59,910 bases of DNA, from the NCBI GenBank assembly GCA_944322375.1, contig CALUOX010000002.1:1-59910 (forward strand). The letters run 5' to 3'. Position 1 is the stretch's first letter; each line of letters opens with the position of its first letter. The stretch is from an uncultured Alistipes sp. GTDB taxonomy: Bacteria; Bacteroidota; Bacteroidia; Bacteroidales; Rikenellaceae. The notes under the pieces are model-generated. The model searched no databases and was not told the origin of the DNA. It saw only the letters and a list, made by a program, of their open reading frames with translations. Below, piece by piece: positions 34,393 through 43,264 of the stretch. The position numbers and the translations under genes are program-made.

Positions 34393-37296
34393 TCAATATC
34401 CGAACATTTCACGCTGGCTCACCTCATATACGGGACCGAGCGTCCGCAGGTAATCCATATCGATATCGTTGCGGTCTCCCAGAATGCTGAAGACATACTT
34501 GCGGCCCTTGATCCACTTGTCATGGAACGCCTTCACGTCGGCAAGCGTCATGTTCCGCACCTTCTCATAGATGGCCTTGCTCCGATCGTAATCGACACCC
34601 ATCTCCCGGGCCGATACAAAGCTCCACAGCACTTCGGCCCGTACGGTACGCTGCGTTGCGAGGTTGGCCAGAATGCTCTGTTTTGCCACCTCGAAGGCCT
34701 TTTCCGATTCGGGCATGTTTTCGATGATATCTTCAAACGCCTCGATCGCCTGACGCATCTTGTCGTTCTGCGTAGCAATGAAGGCATAGAAGACATAGGG
34801 ATCATCCTTGTCGCGCATCTCCGAGATATCGGCCGATGCGGAGTAGGCCAGCGACCGTGCTTCGCGCATCTCCTGGAAGACAACGGCATTCATGCCGCCG
34901 CCGAAATAGCTGTTGAAGAGTGCCATGTCGGGGTCGTTCGCCGCCGAGAACTTCTCGCCGCGGTTCGAATACTGCAGATAGTAGATCTGTTTGGCGTCGT
35001 ACTGTGCAACGTTGACCTTGCTCTCCTCCACCGTCAACAGCGGGAAGCGTTTCCGCTCAACGGGCTTCAGGGTCTGCGCCGTATGGTGAATCTCATCGAG
35101 CGTCGCAATCAGATCGCTCTCCTTCTCGGGACCGTAGTACATCACATAGTGCTGCAGGTCGCCCAGCCCCTTGATCCGTGCAAGCAGTTCGTCGGAGGTC
35201 AACGCCATGAGCTGCCCGTCGGTCAACGTCTGGGCCTGGACAGCCTCAGGTCCATAGAAGGTGTAGCGCTGCAATGCGCGGAAGTTGGCCATCTGGTTCA
35301 GTTTGGCATCGTTGCGGGCCTTCATGACATTGGCCTTGAGCTGGGCCAGCACCGCATCGTCACCCTTGACATTCTTCATGTACTCTTCGGCAAGTGCAAC
35401 CGCCTTGTCCATCTTCTCCGCAAGGCCCGAGATGATGACATAGATCCGCTCGCCGCCGGTATGGATGTTGAAGGTGCAGGCCAGATCGTAGAATTCGCGC
35501 TGAATCTCCTGCAGCGACTTGGTGTCGGTTCCCAACAGGTCGAAATAACTCGATGCGATGCCGAATGCCGGATCGGTCGAGGTGCCGAAGTCATAGACAT
35601 AATAGAGATTGAAGAGTCCGTTGGAGACATTCTGCTTGTAGAGCAGTTCGATGTCCTGCTTCATCTTGCCGACGGACATGTCGGTCGCATAGTCAACAAA
35701 GACGGGCTGAATCTCCTCCACCGGCGTATTCTGAATCTCGACAAGGAAATCGGAAGACTTGTCACGATTCGTGGCGATCGGCGTAATCTGCGGTTTTTCG
35801 ATCTTGCGGATATTCTTATCCTCACCCTGACGTTTGTAGATGACGGCATAGCCCTCGGGCGTAAGTTTCTCGTTCGCCCACGCTACGACATCCTCCTTGG
35901 TGATCTTCGAGAGACGGTCAAGCTCCTCGACGGCCTGTTTCCACTCCACGCCGTTGATGAAGGCATAGACATAAGCCATTGCACGGCTGCCGTTTTTCTC
36001 CAGAGCCCGCATCTCACGGAGCTTGTAGTTTGCGATGGTCGAAGCAAGAAGCTCCTCGTCAAAGTCGCCGGCCCGAAGTTTGGCGATCTCCTCAAGCAGA
36101 AGGTCACGCGCCTCCTCGAGCGTCTGCCCGGGTTTGGGATAACCCACGGCCGCCAACAGTCCGTAATCGGCAAACTGAATGTCCTGAGCAGCCACACCCA
36201 GCATCTTCTGCTGCTGCTGAATATCGACATCCAGCAAGCCGCATTTGCCATTCGAGAGCAGCGAGCTGACAAGCTGGATCATGTCGGCATCCTTGCTCGA
36301 GGCGCCGTCGGTCCGCCAACCCAGATAGACCATCTCGGCCTCCTGTCCCAGCACCGTCTTCTCGACCGGAGCCGTCATCGGCGGTTCGGGCGTAAAGGTC
36401 CACGCCTTCAGATCGGGATTGGGCTGCATCGAACCGAAATAGCGGTCGATCGTAGCAATCATCCGGTCGGGATCGAAATCTCCCGACAGACAGATGGCCA
36501 TGTTGTTGGGGACGTAATAGGTCTTGTAATAGTTCTTGATATTGGTGATCGAAGGGTTCTTCAGATCCTCCTGCGTACCCAGCACGGTATGCATGCCGTA
36601 GGGATGGTGCGGATAGAGCGCCACCATGAGCGAATCGAACATGCGGCCGCCGTCATCGGTCAACGACATGTTGTACTCCTCGTAAACGGTCTCCAACTCG
36701 GTATGGAATCCCCGGATCACCGCATTGGCGAAGCGGTCGGACTGAATCTTCGCCCAGTTGTCGATCTGGTTCGACGGAATCTCGTCCGTATAGACCGTCA
36801 TGTCATACGACGTGAAGGCGTTGGTGCCGTCGGCGCCGATGGCGGACATCAGCTTGTCGTATTCATTGGGGATGGCCAGCTTCGAAGCCTCCTGCGATAC
36901 GGAGTCGATCTGCGCATAGATGGAGCGACGCTCTTCGGGATCGCTCTTCGTGCGATAGACCTCGAAGAGCCGTTCAATCTCATCGAGCATCGGCTTCTCG
37001 GCCTCATAGTCCTGCGTACCGAACGAAGCGGTGCCCTTGAACATCAGATGTTCGAAATAGTGAGCCAGACCGGTTGTCTCAAGCGGATCGTTCTTCGAGC
37101 CCACACGTACGGCAATATACGTCTGGATACGCGGAGCTTCGTCGTTCACCGTCATATAGACCTTCAACCCGTTGTCCAGCGTATAGATCCGGGTCTTCAT
37201 GGGATCGCCGTCCACCGTTTCATAACGGTACTTCGAGCAGGACCCGACGACAAGGCACATCACCAAAGCCGTCACAAACAAACACGTTTTCTTCAT
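34393..37296 (-). CDS. M16 family (pitrilysin-like) zinc protease lipoprotein
   Basis: A 967-residue protein with lipobox VVGSC (Cys20) and four M16-type domains, the length of a fused pitrilysin. The first domain carries the inverted zinc motif HYFEH (His79-His83) in GLAHYFEHLMFKG, with the distal Glu in ELETVYEEYNMS. The other domains lack it, as is usual. It probably degrades peptides at the cell envelope. The ATG at 37296 starts the signal peptide; a longer frame to 37572 overlaps the DUF456 gene and is rejected. Confidence 0.92.
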   Translation of the reverse strand: MKKTCLFVTALVMCLVVGSCSKYRYETVDGDPMKTRIYTLDNGLKVYMTVNDEAPRIQTYIAVRVGSKNDPLETTGLAHYFEHLMFKGTASFGTQDYEAEKPMLDEIERLFEVYRTKSDPEERRSIYAQIDSVSQEASKLAIPNEYDKLMSAIGADGTNAFTSYDMTVYTDEIPSNQIDNWAKIQSDRFANAVIRGFHTELETVYEEYNMSLTDDGGRMFDSLMVALYPHHPYGMHTVLGTQEDLKNPSITNIKNYYKTYYVPNNMAICLSGDFDPDRMIATIDRYFGSMQPNPDLKAWTFTPEPPMTAPVEKTVLGQEAEMVYLGWRTDGASSKDADMIQLVSSLLSNGKCGLLDVDIQQQQKMLGVAAQDIQFADYGLLAAVGYPKPGQTLEEARDLLLEEIAKLRAGDFDEELLASTIANYKLREMRALEKNGSRAMAYVYAFINGVEWKQAVEELDRLSKITKEDVVAWANEKLTPEGYAVIYKRQGEDKNIRKIEKPQITPIATNRDKSSDFLVEIQNTPVEEIQPVFVDYATDMSVGKMKQDIELLYKQNVSNGLFNLYYVYDFGTSTDPAFGIASSYFDLLGTDTKSLQEIQREFYDLACTFNIHTGGERIYVIISGLAEKMDKAVALAEEYMKNVKGDDAVLAQLKANVMKARNDAKLNQMANFRALQRYTFYGPEAVQAQTLTDGQLMALTSDELLARIKGLGDLQHYVMYYGPEKESDLIATLDEIHHTAQTLKPVERKRFPLLTVEESKVNVAQYDAKQIYYLQYSNRGEKFSAANDPDMALFNSYFGGGMNAVVFQEMREARSLAYSASADISEMRDKDDPYVFYAFIATQNDKMRQAIEAFEDIIENMPESEKAFEVAKQSILANLATQRTVRAEVLWSFVSAREMGVDYDRSKAIYEKVRNMTLADVKAFHDKWIKGRKYVFSILGDRNDIDMDYLRTLGPVYEVSQREMFGY

Positions 37297-37375
37297 AGGG
37301 TTCAGTATTAAATTAGGGTATTTCGACACAATTAAATCAGAATATATCCACAACATCACACGTCCGGAGCGAAGA

Positions 37376-37891
37376 TCAGGCAAAAATCCCGATGCACCAC
37401 GTCCGCAAAGCCGGCCAGGTATCGGCGACGACCAGGACGAACATTGCCACCGCAGCAACGAGCTTGAGTCCCGTACCGACCAGGAACGACAGGAACGAGC
37501 CGATACCGACACGAAAGGCGTGTGCCGACCTGCTCCGGTCGTGAATAAGTTCTCCGATGACGGCGCCGACAAAGGGGCCGAGGAGAACCCCGACGAACCC
37601 GCCGACGAAGAGTCCGACGATCATACCGACGGTTGCTCCGATTGAGCCGGCGCGGGTTCCGCCGAAGAGTTTGGCCATGTAGCCCGGAAGGAAGTAATCA
37701 ACAAGGACTACGACGACCGTTACTCCGGCCCAGATCCACATCGACGAGGACGGGATCGTGGAGTAACTGCACGCCCAGGCACAAAAAAGCCCCGCATAGC
37801 TCAGCACGGGGCCGGGCAAAACGGGGATAATGCAGCCTGCGATACCCACCAGGCAACAGACAAAAGCCAGTATGGAGAGAAATACATCCAT
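37376..37891 (-). CDS. DUF456 family membrane protein
   Basis: A 171-residue membrane protein with the DUF456 pattern: IIPVLPGPVLSYAGL near residue 22, the GGTRAGSIGATVGMIVGLFVG Gly-rich segment near 77 and LLGPFVGAVIGELIHDR near 103. The family has no assigned function. It is followed on the same strand by the M16 gene after 79 bases and is preceded by panD at about 60 bases. Confidence 0.9.
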   Translation of the reverse strand: MDVFLSILAFVCCLVGIAGCIIPVLPGPVLSYAGLFCAWACSYSTIPSSSMWIWAGVTVVVVLVDYFLPGYMAKLFGGTRAGSIGATVGMIVGLFVGGFVGVLLGPFVGAVIGELIHDRSRSAHAFRVGIGSFLSFLVGTGLKLVAAVAMFVLVVADTWPALRTWCIGIFA

Positions 37892-37952
37892 GTTTCAACA
37901 ATAGTATCTCCGCGACCGGCACGGACACAAAGGGAGACGTCCGGACAACCGG

Positions 37953-38306
37953 TCACCCGATCAGACGATTGGTCGCCGTATCGGGGAATACGACCCAGGG
38001 ACGGAACGTCTTGGCCTCCTCGAACTCCATGCGGGCATAGGAGGCGATGATGACGACATCCCCGACCTGTGCTTTCCGGGCCGCAGCACCGTTGAGACAG
38101 ATGGCACCGCTCGAACGCGGGCCCCGGATCACATAGGTATCGAGACGCTCTCCGTTGGTCACGTTCCAGATCTGCACACGTTCGCCCTCGATCAGGTTGG
38201 CGGCCTCCATCAACTCCTCGTCGATGGTGATGCTGCCTACATAGTTGACATTGGCCTCGGTAATCGTCACCCGATGAATCTTCGACTTGAGCACTTCAAT
38301 CTGCAT
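37953..38306 (-). CDS. panD: aspartate 1-decarboxylase
   Basis: A 117-residue PanD. The self-cleavage site that creates the pyruvoyl cofactor is YVGSITI. Starting at the second of two adjacent ATGs (38306) puts Gly24-Ser25 in the canonical position. It makes beta-alanine from aspartate for pantothenate synthesis. It lies about 15 bases downstream of panC in the same transcript; panB is not in the window. Confidence 0.95.
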   Translation of the reverse strand: MQIEVLKSKIHRVTITEANVNYVGSITIDEELMEAANLIEGERVQIWNVTNGERLDTYVIRGPRSSGAICLNGAAARKAQVGDVVIIASYARMEFEEAKTFRPWVVFPDTATNRLIG

Positions 38307-38321
38307 CATCTTTCGTACGAT

Positions 38322-39158
38322 TTATTTGATCCGGATGTTGTCAATCAACCGCACGGCACCGGCCTGTACGGCGATACATCCCTGAATACGGTTGCTGTCG
38401 CTCCATGCCGCAACGGGCTCCATCGTCAGGGCATCGACCGCCTGGAAATAGATGACCTTGAGCAAACCGCTGCGCTCGGTCTCTTTCGTCACCAGTTCGG
38501 TCAACCCGGCAGGAGTGAGTTCGGCGGCATGCTGGGCGCCGATCTTCAGTGCCCGGTAGATGTCGGGAGCTGCGGCACGGTGCTCGGCGTCAAGCAGGGC
38601 GTTGCGCGAAGAGAGCGCCAGACCGTCCTCGCCGCGCACGATCTCGCATTCGACGATCTCAAGCGGGAAACTCGACTGGGCGACCATCGACTTCACGACG
38701 GCAATCTGCTGGAAATCCTTCTCCCCGAAATAGGCGCGTGCGGGCTGTACGATTGCAAAGAGTTTGCTGACGACCTGTGCCACGCCATTGAAGTGTCCGG
38801 GACGTGTAGCGCCCTCCATGACCTTGTCGATTCGACCGAAGTCATACTGCCGGCGATCGGGCACCGGATACATCTCCTCGACCGAAGGCATGAAGACGAT
38901 GTCGGCACCTGCAGCCTCCAAGAGCGCACAATCAGCTTCGGGTGTACGGGGATAGGTACGCAAATCGTTCGGGTCATTGAACTGCGTGGGGTTGACGAAG
39001 ACACTGACGACAACCGTAGTATTTTCCCTGCGGGCGCGTTCGACGAGCGAACGGTGGCCGGCATGCAGGGCTCCCATCGTAGGAACCAGGCCGACTCCCA
39101 GGGGATCGACCTCCGAAAGCGTTTTGCGGAGCGCTTTGACGCTTGTAAGAATTTTCAT
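38322..39158 (-). CDS. panC: pantothenate synthetase
   Basis: A 278-residue PanC with the HIGH-like MGALHAGH motif (about residues 28-35), FVNPTQFN, the FGEKDFQQ segment and the LSSRN element that closes over ATP. It joins pantoate and beta-alanine. The ATG at 39158 (MKILTSV) is used; the frame can extend four codons, but only to a TTG. First gene of panC-panD. Confidence 0.95.
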   Translation of the reverse strand: MKILTSVKALRKTLSEVDPLGVGLVPTMGALHAGHRSLVERARRENTTVVVSVFVNPTQFNDPNDLRTYPRTPEADCALLEAAGADIVFMPSVEEMYPVPDRRQYDFGRIDKVMEGATRPGHFNGVAQVVSKLFAIVQPARAYFGEKDFQQIAVVKSMVAQSSFPLEIVECEIVRGEDGLALSSRNALLDAEHRAAAPDIYRALKIGAQHAAELTPAGLTELVTKETERSGLLKVIYFQAVDALTMEPVAAWSDSNRIQGCIAVQAGAVRLIDNIRIK

Positions 39159-39193
39159 TGTCGGTTTCAAATAGTTAAGCTCGAAAGCTGCGG

Positions 39194-39224
39194 CAAAGGT
39201 AGAAATAACAATTAAGATTTGAAA
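39194..39224 (-). promoter_or_regulatory. candidate panC promoter
   Basis: On the minus strand TTTC (39224-39221), 19 bases, then TACCTTTG (39201-39194). The -7 box is a full match; the -33 box has one mismatch. The predicted leader is about 28 bases. Confidence 0.55.
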
Positions 39225-39411
39225 GCGAAAACCGAAAAATGTATTTTCCCGATCTTACAACCATGGTACCGCCTTTGTCGTTGGCGCTATTGTTTCGAGG
39301 AAAACGGCAGGAATCACCAAGGCTTATTCTTGAATATGGAGTTGGTCTCCACAACTCCATATCGATATCTGTTCCAGCACTTGTTTTTCAGAGTTTCAAG
39401 TGTATCTCGGA

Positions 39412-39826
39412 TCTCCGTTCCGGCACAGCCAACTCAAAACAAAGCCTTCATCTGCCGCTGTGCCCGACTTCTCACATCCTTTGACTGCATCGAAAATACT
39501 CCGTCCCGGCAAAACCGGCTCAAAACAAAGTCTTCATCTGCCGCTGTGCCCGACTTCTCACATCCTTTGACTGCATCGAAAATACTCCGTCCCGGCAAAA
39601 CCGGCTCAAAACAAAGTCTTCATCTGCCGCTGTGCCCGACTTCTCACATCCTTTGACTGCATCGAAGCTACTCCGTTCCGGCACAGCCACTCAAAACAAA
39701 GCCTTCATCTGCCGCTATGACCGACTTCTCACATCCTTTGACTGCGTCGAAGCTACTCCGTTCCGGCACAGCCAAATTGAAAACAGCGTTTTCATTTGCC
39801 GCTGCGCTCGACTTTTCGTATCTTTG
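39412..39826 (+). repeat. 86-bp promoter repeat family, five tandem copies (M49 locus)
   Basis: The landmark TTTG at the end of each unit falls at 39480, 39566, 39652, 39737 and 39823, so the spacings are 86, 86, 85 and 86. Copies 1-4 share CTTCTCACATCCTTTGACTG where the fifth has CTTTTCGTATCTTTGG, so only the gene-proximal copy has a working -7 box and an intact GAAAAC/GTTTTC palindrome. Copies 2 and 3 are almost identical, suggesting recent duplication within the array. Confidence 0.88.
39778..39826 (+). promoter_or_regulatory. repeat-borne promoter of the M49 peptidase gene
   Basis: Palindrome TGAAAACAGCGTTTTCA (39778-39794) directly abuts TTTG (39795-39798). A 20-base spacer follows, then TATCTTTG (39819-39826). 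Predicted transcription start is about 39833, 27 bases before the ATG. Confidence 0.8.
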
Positions 39827-39859
39827 GCTCTCGATTTATACTCACTAATCCGCACGCGA

Positions 39860-41884
39860 ATGAAAACAATCGCTTGGTTAACGCTTATGACAGCTACCGT
39901 TGCAACAGGTGTCTCCTGTACCGACAACAACAAGGAGACAGCCGAACAGCCCTGGATCGTCGATCGCTTCGACGACATCAAGGTTATCCGTTATGAGGTT
40001 CCCGGCTTCGAGCAGTTGCCGCTTCAGCAGAAGGAACTGATCTACTATCTGAGTGAAGCGGCGAAATGCGGCCGCGACATTCTCTACGACCAGAACTGCT
40101 GGATGAATCTGCCGATCCGCCGGACGCTCGAAACGATCTACCAGCAATACGAAGGCGACCGCACGACCGACGAATGGAAGGCGTTGGAGAAATATCTGAA
40201 AAAGATTTGGTTCGCCAACGGCATCCACCACCACTACTCCAACGACAAGTTCCGGCCGGAGTTCTCCGAAGCCTTCTTCCGCCAGGCGGCGGCCTCAATC
40301 GGCATGGAGATGTTCCCGGAGAATTTCGACTACATCTGCATGGTGATCTTCGATCCGACGCTCTACCCCACACGCTTGAACCAGAAGGCGGGAGACGATC
40401 TGCTGTGGACGTCGTCCAGCAACTACTACCGGAATGTCCGTCAGGCCGAAGCGGAGAAGTTCTACAACGACATGGCCGCCGCCAACGCAGAGGATCCCGA
40501 ACCGATCTCCTACGGGCTGAACTCGCAGCTGGTCAAAGAGGAGAAGACGAACCGCATCTACGAGCGCACATGGAAAGTGGGCGGCATGTATTCACCGGCA
40601 ATCGAGCAGATCGTCCACTGGCTCGAAAAGGCCCGCGAGGTGGCCGAAGGCCCTCAGCGTGAAACGATCGCGGCACTGATCGACTACTACCACACGGGCG
40701 ATCTGAAGCAGTTCGACCGCTACAATATCCTCTGGCTGAAAGATACCGTCTCGAACGTCGATTTCGTGAACGGCTTCATCGAAACCTACGGCGATCCGCT
40801 GGGTTACAAGGCTTCGTGGGAGTCGATCGTCAACTTCATCGATTCGGCGGCCTGCCGGCGCACACAGATCATCTCGCAGAATGCACAGTGGTTCGAGGAC
40901 CATTCGCCGGTCGATCCGGCCTACCGGAAGAAGGTCGTGAAGGGCGTTTCGGCCAAGGTCATCACGGTAGCGATGCTGGGCGGCGACTGCTACCCTGCCA
41001 CGCCGATCGGCATCAACCTGCCCAATGCCGACTGGATCCGCAAGGAGTACGGATCGAAATCGGTGACGATCGACAACATCACCTATGCTTACGACCGTGC
41101 GGCACACGGCAACGGCTTCGAGGAGGAGTTCATGCTGCGGCCCGAAGACCGCGAGCGGGTGGACAAATACGGCAAGTTGGCCGACGACCTGCATACCGAC
41201 CTGCACGAATGTCTGGGCCACGGTTCGGGACAGTTGGCTCCGGGTGTCACCGGCGGCGAGCTGCGCAGCTACGGTTCGACGCTTGAAGAGGCCCGTGCCG
41301 ATCTCTTCGGTCTCTACTATCTGGGTGACGAGAAACTCGTCGAGCTGGGACTTGTCCCCTCGTTCGATGTTGCCAAGGCGCAATACGCCTCCTATATCCT
41401 CAACGGCCTGATGACGCAGTTGGCCCGTATCCAGCCGGGCAAGAACGTCGAGGAGTCGCACATGCGCAACCGCAAGCTGATCGCCGAATGGTGCTATGAG
41501 GCGGGCAAGGCGGAGAACGTCATCGAGTGGCGCAAGGAGAACGGCAAGACCTATGTCGTTGTGAACGACTTCGAGAAGTTGCGCGAGTTGTTCGGCAAGT
41601 TGCTGCACGAGATTCAGCGCATCAAGTCGGAAGGCGACTACGAGGCCGGCAAGGAGCTGGTAGAGCGTTATGCCGTACAGGTCGATCCGACGCTGCATGC
41701 CGAGGTGCTTGCCCGCTACGAAGCGTTGCACATCGAGCCCTACGGAGGCTTCGTCAATCCGGAGTACGAACTTGTCGAGCGCGACGGCCGCATCGTGGAC
41801 GTGAAGATCAGCTACCCGGCCAACTACGTCGAACAGATGCTCAACTATTCAAAGAACTACTCCTTCCTGCCCGATCTCAATTAG
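39860..41884 (+). CDS. M49 dipeptidyl peptidase III family lipoprotein
   Basis: A 674-residue protein with a signal peptide ending in a lipobox (TGVSC, Cys20) and the M49 zinc signatures: HECLGH at about 449-454 (the HExxGH form found in Bacteroides DPP III) and EEARAD near 476-481. DPP III removes N-terminal dipeptides; this one should act in the periplasm. Homologues are sometimes mislabelled dihydrofolate reductase in Bacteroidota. The ATG at 39860 begins the signal peptide. Its promoter is the last unit of the 86-bp repeat array. The AT-richer toxin-like remnant begins one base after its stop codon. Confidence 0.9.
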   Translation: MKTIAWLTLMTATVATGVSCTDNNKETAEQPWIVDRFDDIKVIRYEVPGFEQLPLQQKELIYYLSEAAKCGRDILYDQNCWMNLPIRRTLETIYQQYEGDRTTDEWKALEKYLKKIWFANGIHHHYSNDKFRPEFSEAFFRQAAASIGMEMFPENFDYICMVIFDPTLYPTRLNQKAGDDLLWTSSSNYYRNVRQAEAEKFYNDMAAANAEDPEPISYGLNSQLVKEEKTNRIYERTWKVGGMYSPAIEQIVHWLEKAREVAEGPQRETIAALIDYYHTGDLKQFDRYNILWLKDTVSNVDFVNGFIETYGDPLGYKASWESIVNFIDSAACRRTQIISQNAQWFEDHSPVDPAYRKKVVKGVSAKVITVAMLGGDCYPATPIGINLPNADWIRKEYGSKSVTIDNITYAYDRAAHGNGFEEEFMLRPEDRERVDKYGKLADDLHTDLHECLGHGSGQLAPGVTGGELRSYGSTLEEARADLFGLYYLGDEKLVELGLVPSFDVAKAQYASYILNGLMTQLARIQPGKNVEESHMRNRKLIAEWCYEAGKAENVIEWRKENGKTYVVVNDFEKLRELFGKLLHEIQRIKSEGDYEAGKELVERYAVQVDPTLHAEVLARYEALHIEPYGGFVNPEYELVERDGRIVDVKISYPANYVEQMLNYSKNYSFLPDLN

Positions 41885-41885
41885 T

Positions 41886-42257
41886 AACAACGCTCTCACT
41901 TCCGGTGAATATGCACAAGGCTACCAACTATCTATGGCTGGTTGGGGTAACATTGATTTAATTGGGAATCTGATGGTGCGAAAGCGTTGTTTTATGGATG
42001 TAGAACAGCAAGCCATGAAAATGGGACAGTAGGTCCTTGAGCTCAGCAAATATCACTGAACGGGACATACAGTCAGATTCTGGCCTTCAACGAAGAACTT
42101 ATTGAGTAATAAAACACCTGCGAACAAAGGTACTGGATCCGACATACATGGTTGCGGTGCAACTGGCAGAGGTGGAATTGGAGGTCTTTATCGAAGACTC
42201 GGAATACCTCGTCAGGATTATTCTATGGCAAAATATAGAAACGGAAGGCGTAAATAA
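41886..42257 (+). pseudogene. broken polymorphic-toxin-like C-terminal remnant
   Basis: Protein-like text is readable only by changing frame. NNALTSGEYAQGYQLSMAGW continues into GNIDLIGN. After a frame change comes SDGAKALFYGCRTASHENGT, then an in-frame TGA, then AQQISLNGTYSQILAFNEEL. A last segment in another frame contains GTGSDIHGCGATGRGGIGG and ends in NGRRK with a stop at 42255. The LFYGCRT...AQQIS pattern recalls caspase/peptidase-like C-terminal domains of polymorphic toxins (inference from memory). Base composition is visibly more AT-rich than the flanks, suggesting acquired DNA. Confidence 0.5.
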
Positions 42258-42262
42258 AGACG

Positions 42263-42625
42263 ATGAATATCAGAAAGGTGTATATTTTAGCAGGGATGAT
42301 TTTACTATTTGTGATCGTCGTCTTTTTTTTCGTCGATCGAAAATACCGGATGTCCCGACGGGTATTCAATCATCATATATGGGAATGTACAGGCCCGATA
42401 TTCCAACGACCGAACGGAGAAGGCCACTGGGATATCCTCACTACAGACGGAATGACTCTCTCAAAGGATGGTCTTATGATTTTCAATAGCGGCAACAGTC
42501 GGACGGATACGCTGCAATTAGATTGGATGTACATGGGAACGATGAAAGCTACCGACCCCCATACGGGAAAATCAACAACATTTGCCGTTAAAGGATCGAA
42601 CTGGTGGGATCGATTTTGGAAATAA
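42263..42625 (+). CDS. small membrane-anchored protein, possible orphan immunity protein
   Basis: A 120-residue protein with an N-terminal transmembrane helix (about residues 6-23, ILAGMILLFVIVVFFFV) and a polar C-terminal domain rich in Trp, Asp and Gly (WDILTTDGMTL, TDTLQLDWMYMGTM). No family is recognised. Its ATG follows the stop of the broken toxin-like remnant by only five bases, the spacing typical of toxin-immunity pairs, and it shares the AT-rich composition. An immunity role is inference from position alone. Confidence 0.55.
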   Translation: MNIRKVYILAGMILLFVIVVFFFVDRKYRMSRRVFNHHIWECTGPIFQRPNGEGHWDILTTDGMTLSKDGLMIFNSGNSRTDTLQLDWMYMGTMKATDPHTGKSTTFAVKGSNWWDRFWK

Positions 42626-43184
42626 TCGAATAAGCATAAAAACACTTTCAAGTCCTATAGTATGAATACTGTATTCCGGTGTATCCGGGGAAGAACATGT
42701 TTTTCCCAATAAGAAGAGATCGGAAAGGTCATCAAGGAGACGTAACAGCATAACGGGAGCGTCGGGGGCAAATCCCCGACGCTCTTGTTATGTTCATCTT
42801 TTACTTCATATACTTCATCAGTTCCTTTCGCCCCGCTCTCTTCTGTTCCTTAAATGTTTCCTTCTGTCTGTCCCGATTATCTTTATCTCCTTCTGCCCGT
42901 TCTTCCGTTCATTTCTTATATTCCCTTTATCCTTTCCGCCCCCGACTACCCGTTTTCGACTTTCCGCCGCTCATTTCCCGTCCCGACTCGTCCTCCGGTT
43001 CAAAATCCCCTCTTTTTCACCCCCCCCGTAGGTCGTCTTTGTGCGGCACACCGGCCGTGACAGACCATCGTTGCGACCCATCCGGAATAATCCCGTCTCC
43101 GAAGCCCACCCGACAAACCCGTCTCTGAAGCCCGTCTCTGAAACCCGTTCTCAAAACTTATCCGGAAATTTTCACCGCACGATA
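42626..43184. other. 559-base gap with terminator and pyrimidine-rich stretch
   Basis: Apart from the terminator at 42757-42788, no gene is supported. From about 42790 to 43060 the plus strand is strongly pyrimidine-biased (CTT, TCC and TTC runs, including an eight-base C-run near 43020). The single open frame through it gives a Ser/Pro/Phe-rich peptide that looks spurious. Confidence 0.55.
42757..42788 (+). terminator. terminator of the putative immunity gene
   Basis: GAGCGTCGGGG and CCCCGACGCTC form an 11-bp perfect stem around GCAAAT, followed by TTGTT. Confidence 0.85.
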
Positions 43185-43215
43185 TTGGAGTTCAACGATA
43201 ATTTGGCGATCTTTG
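43185..43215 (+). promoter_or_regulatory. candidate promoter of the YqaA-like gene
   Basis: TTG (43185-43187), 20 bases, then GATCTTTG (43208-43215), one mismatch from TAnnTTTG. The leader would be about 42 bases. Confidence 0.5.
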
Positions 43216-43264
43216 CGATGCCTTTACAAATCTCACACCCGCTCAAGAACAGGATAAAAAGGTT

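Noticed and set aside
34138..37311. 1057-codon plus-strand open frame opposite the M16 gene
   Set aside because: Antisense shadow of a recognised protease that starts inside the 186-bp repeat; no protein character.
39412..39826. Possible CRISPR array or N-terminal extension of the M49 protein
   Set aside because: The 86-bp units are contiguous with no spacers. The in-frame extension is repeat translation and would precede a clear lipoprotein signal peptide.
42790..43128. 112-codon plus-strand frame in the pyrimidine tract
   Set aside because: Composition (Ser, Pro, Phe, Leu) follows the base bias; no promoter or domain supports it.
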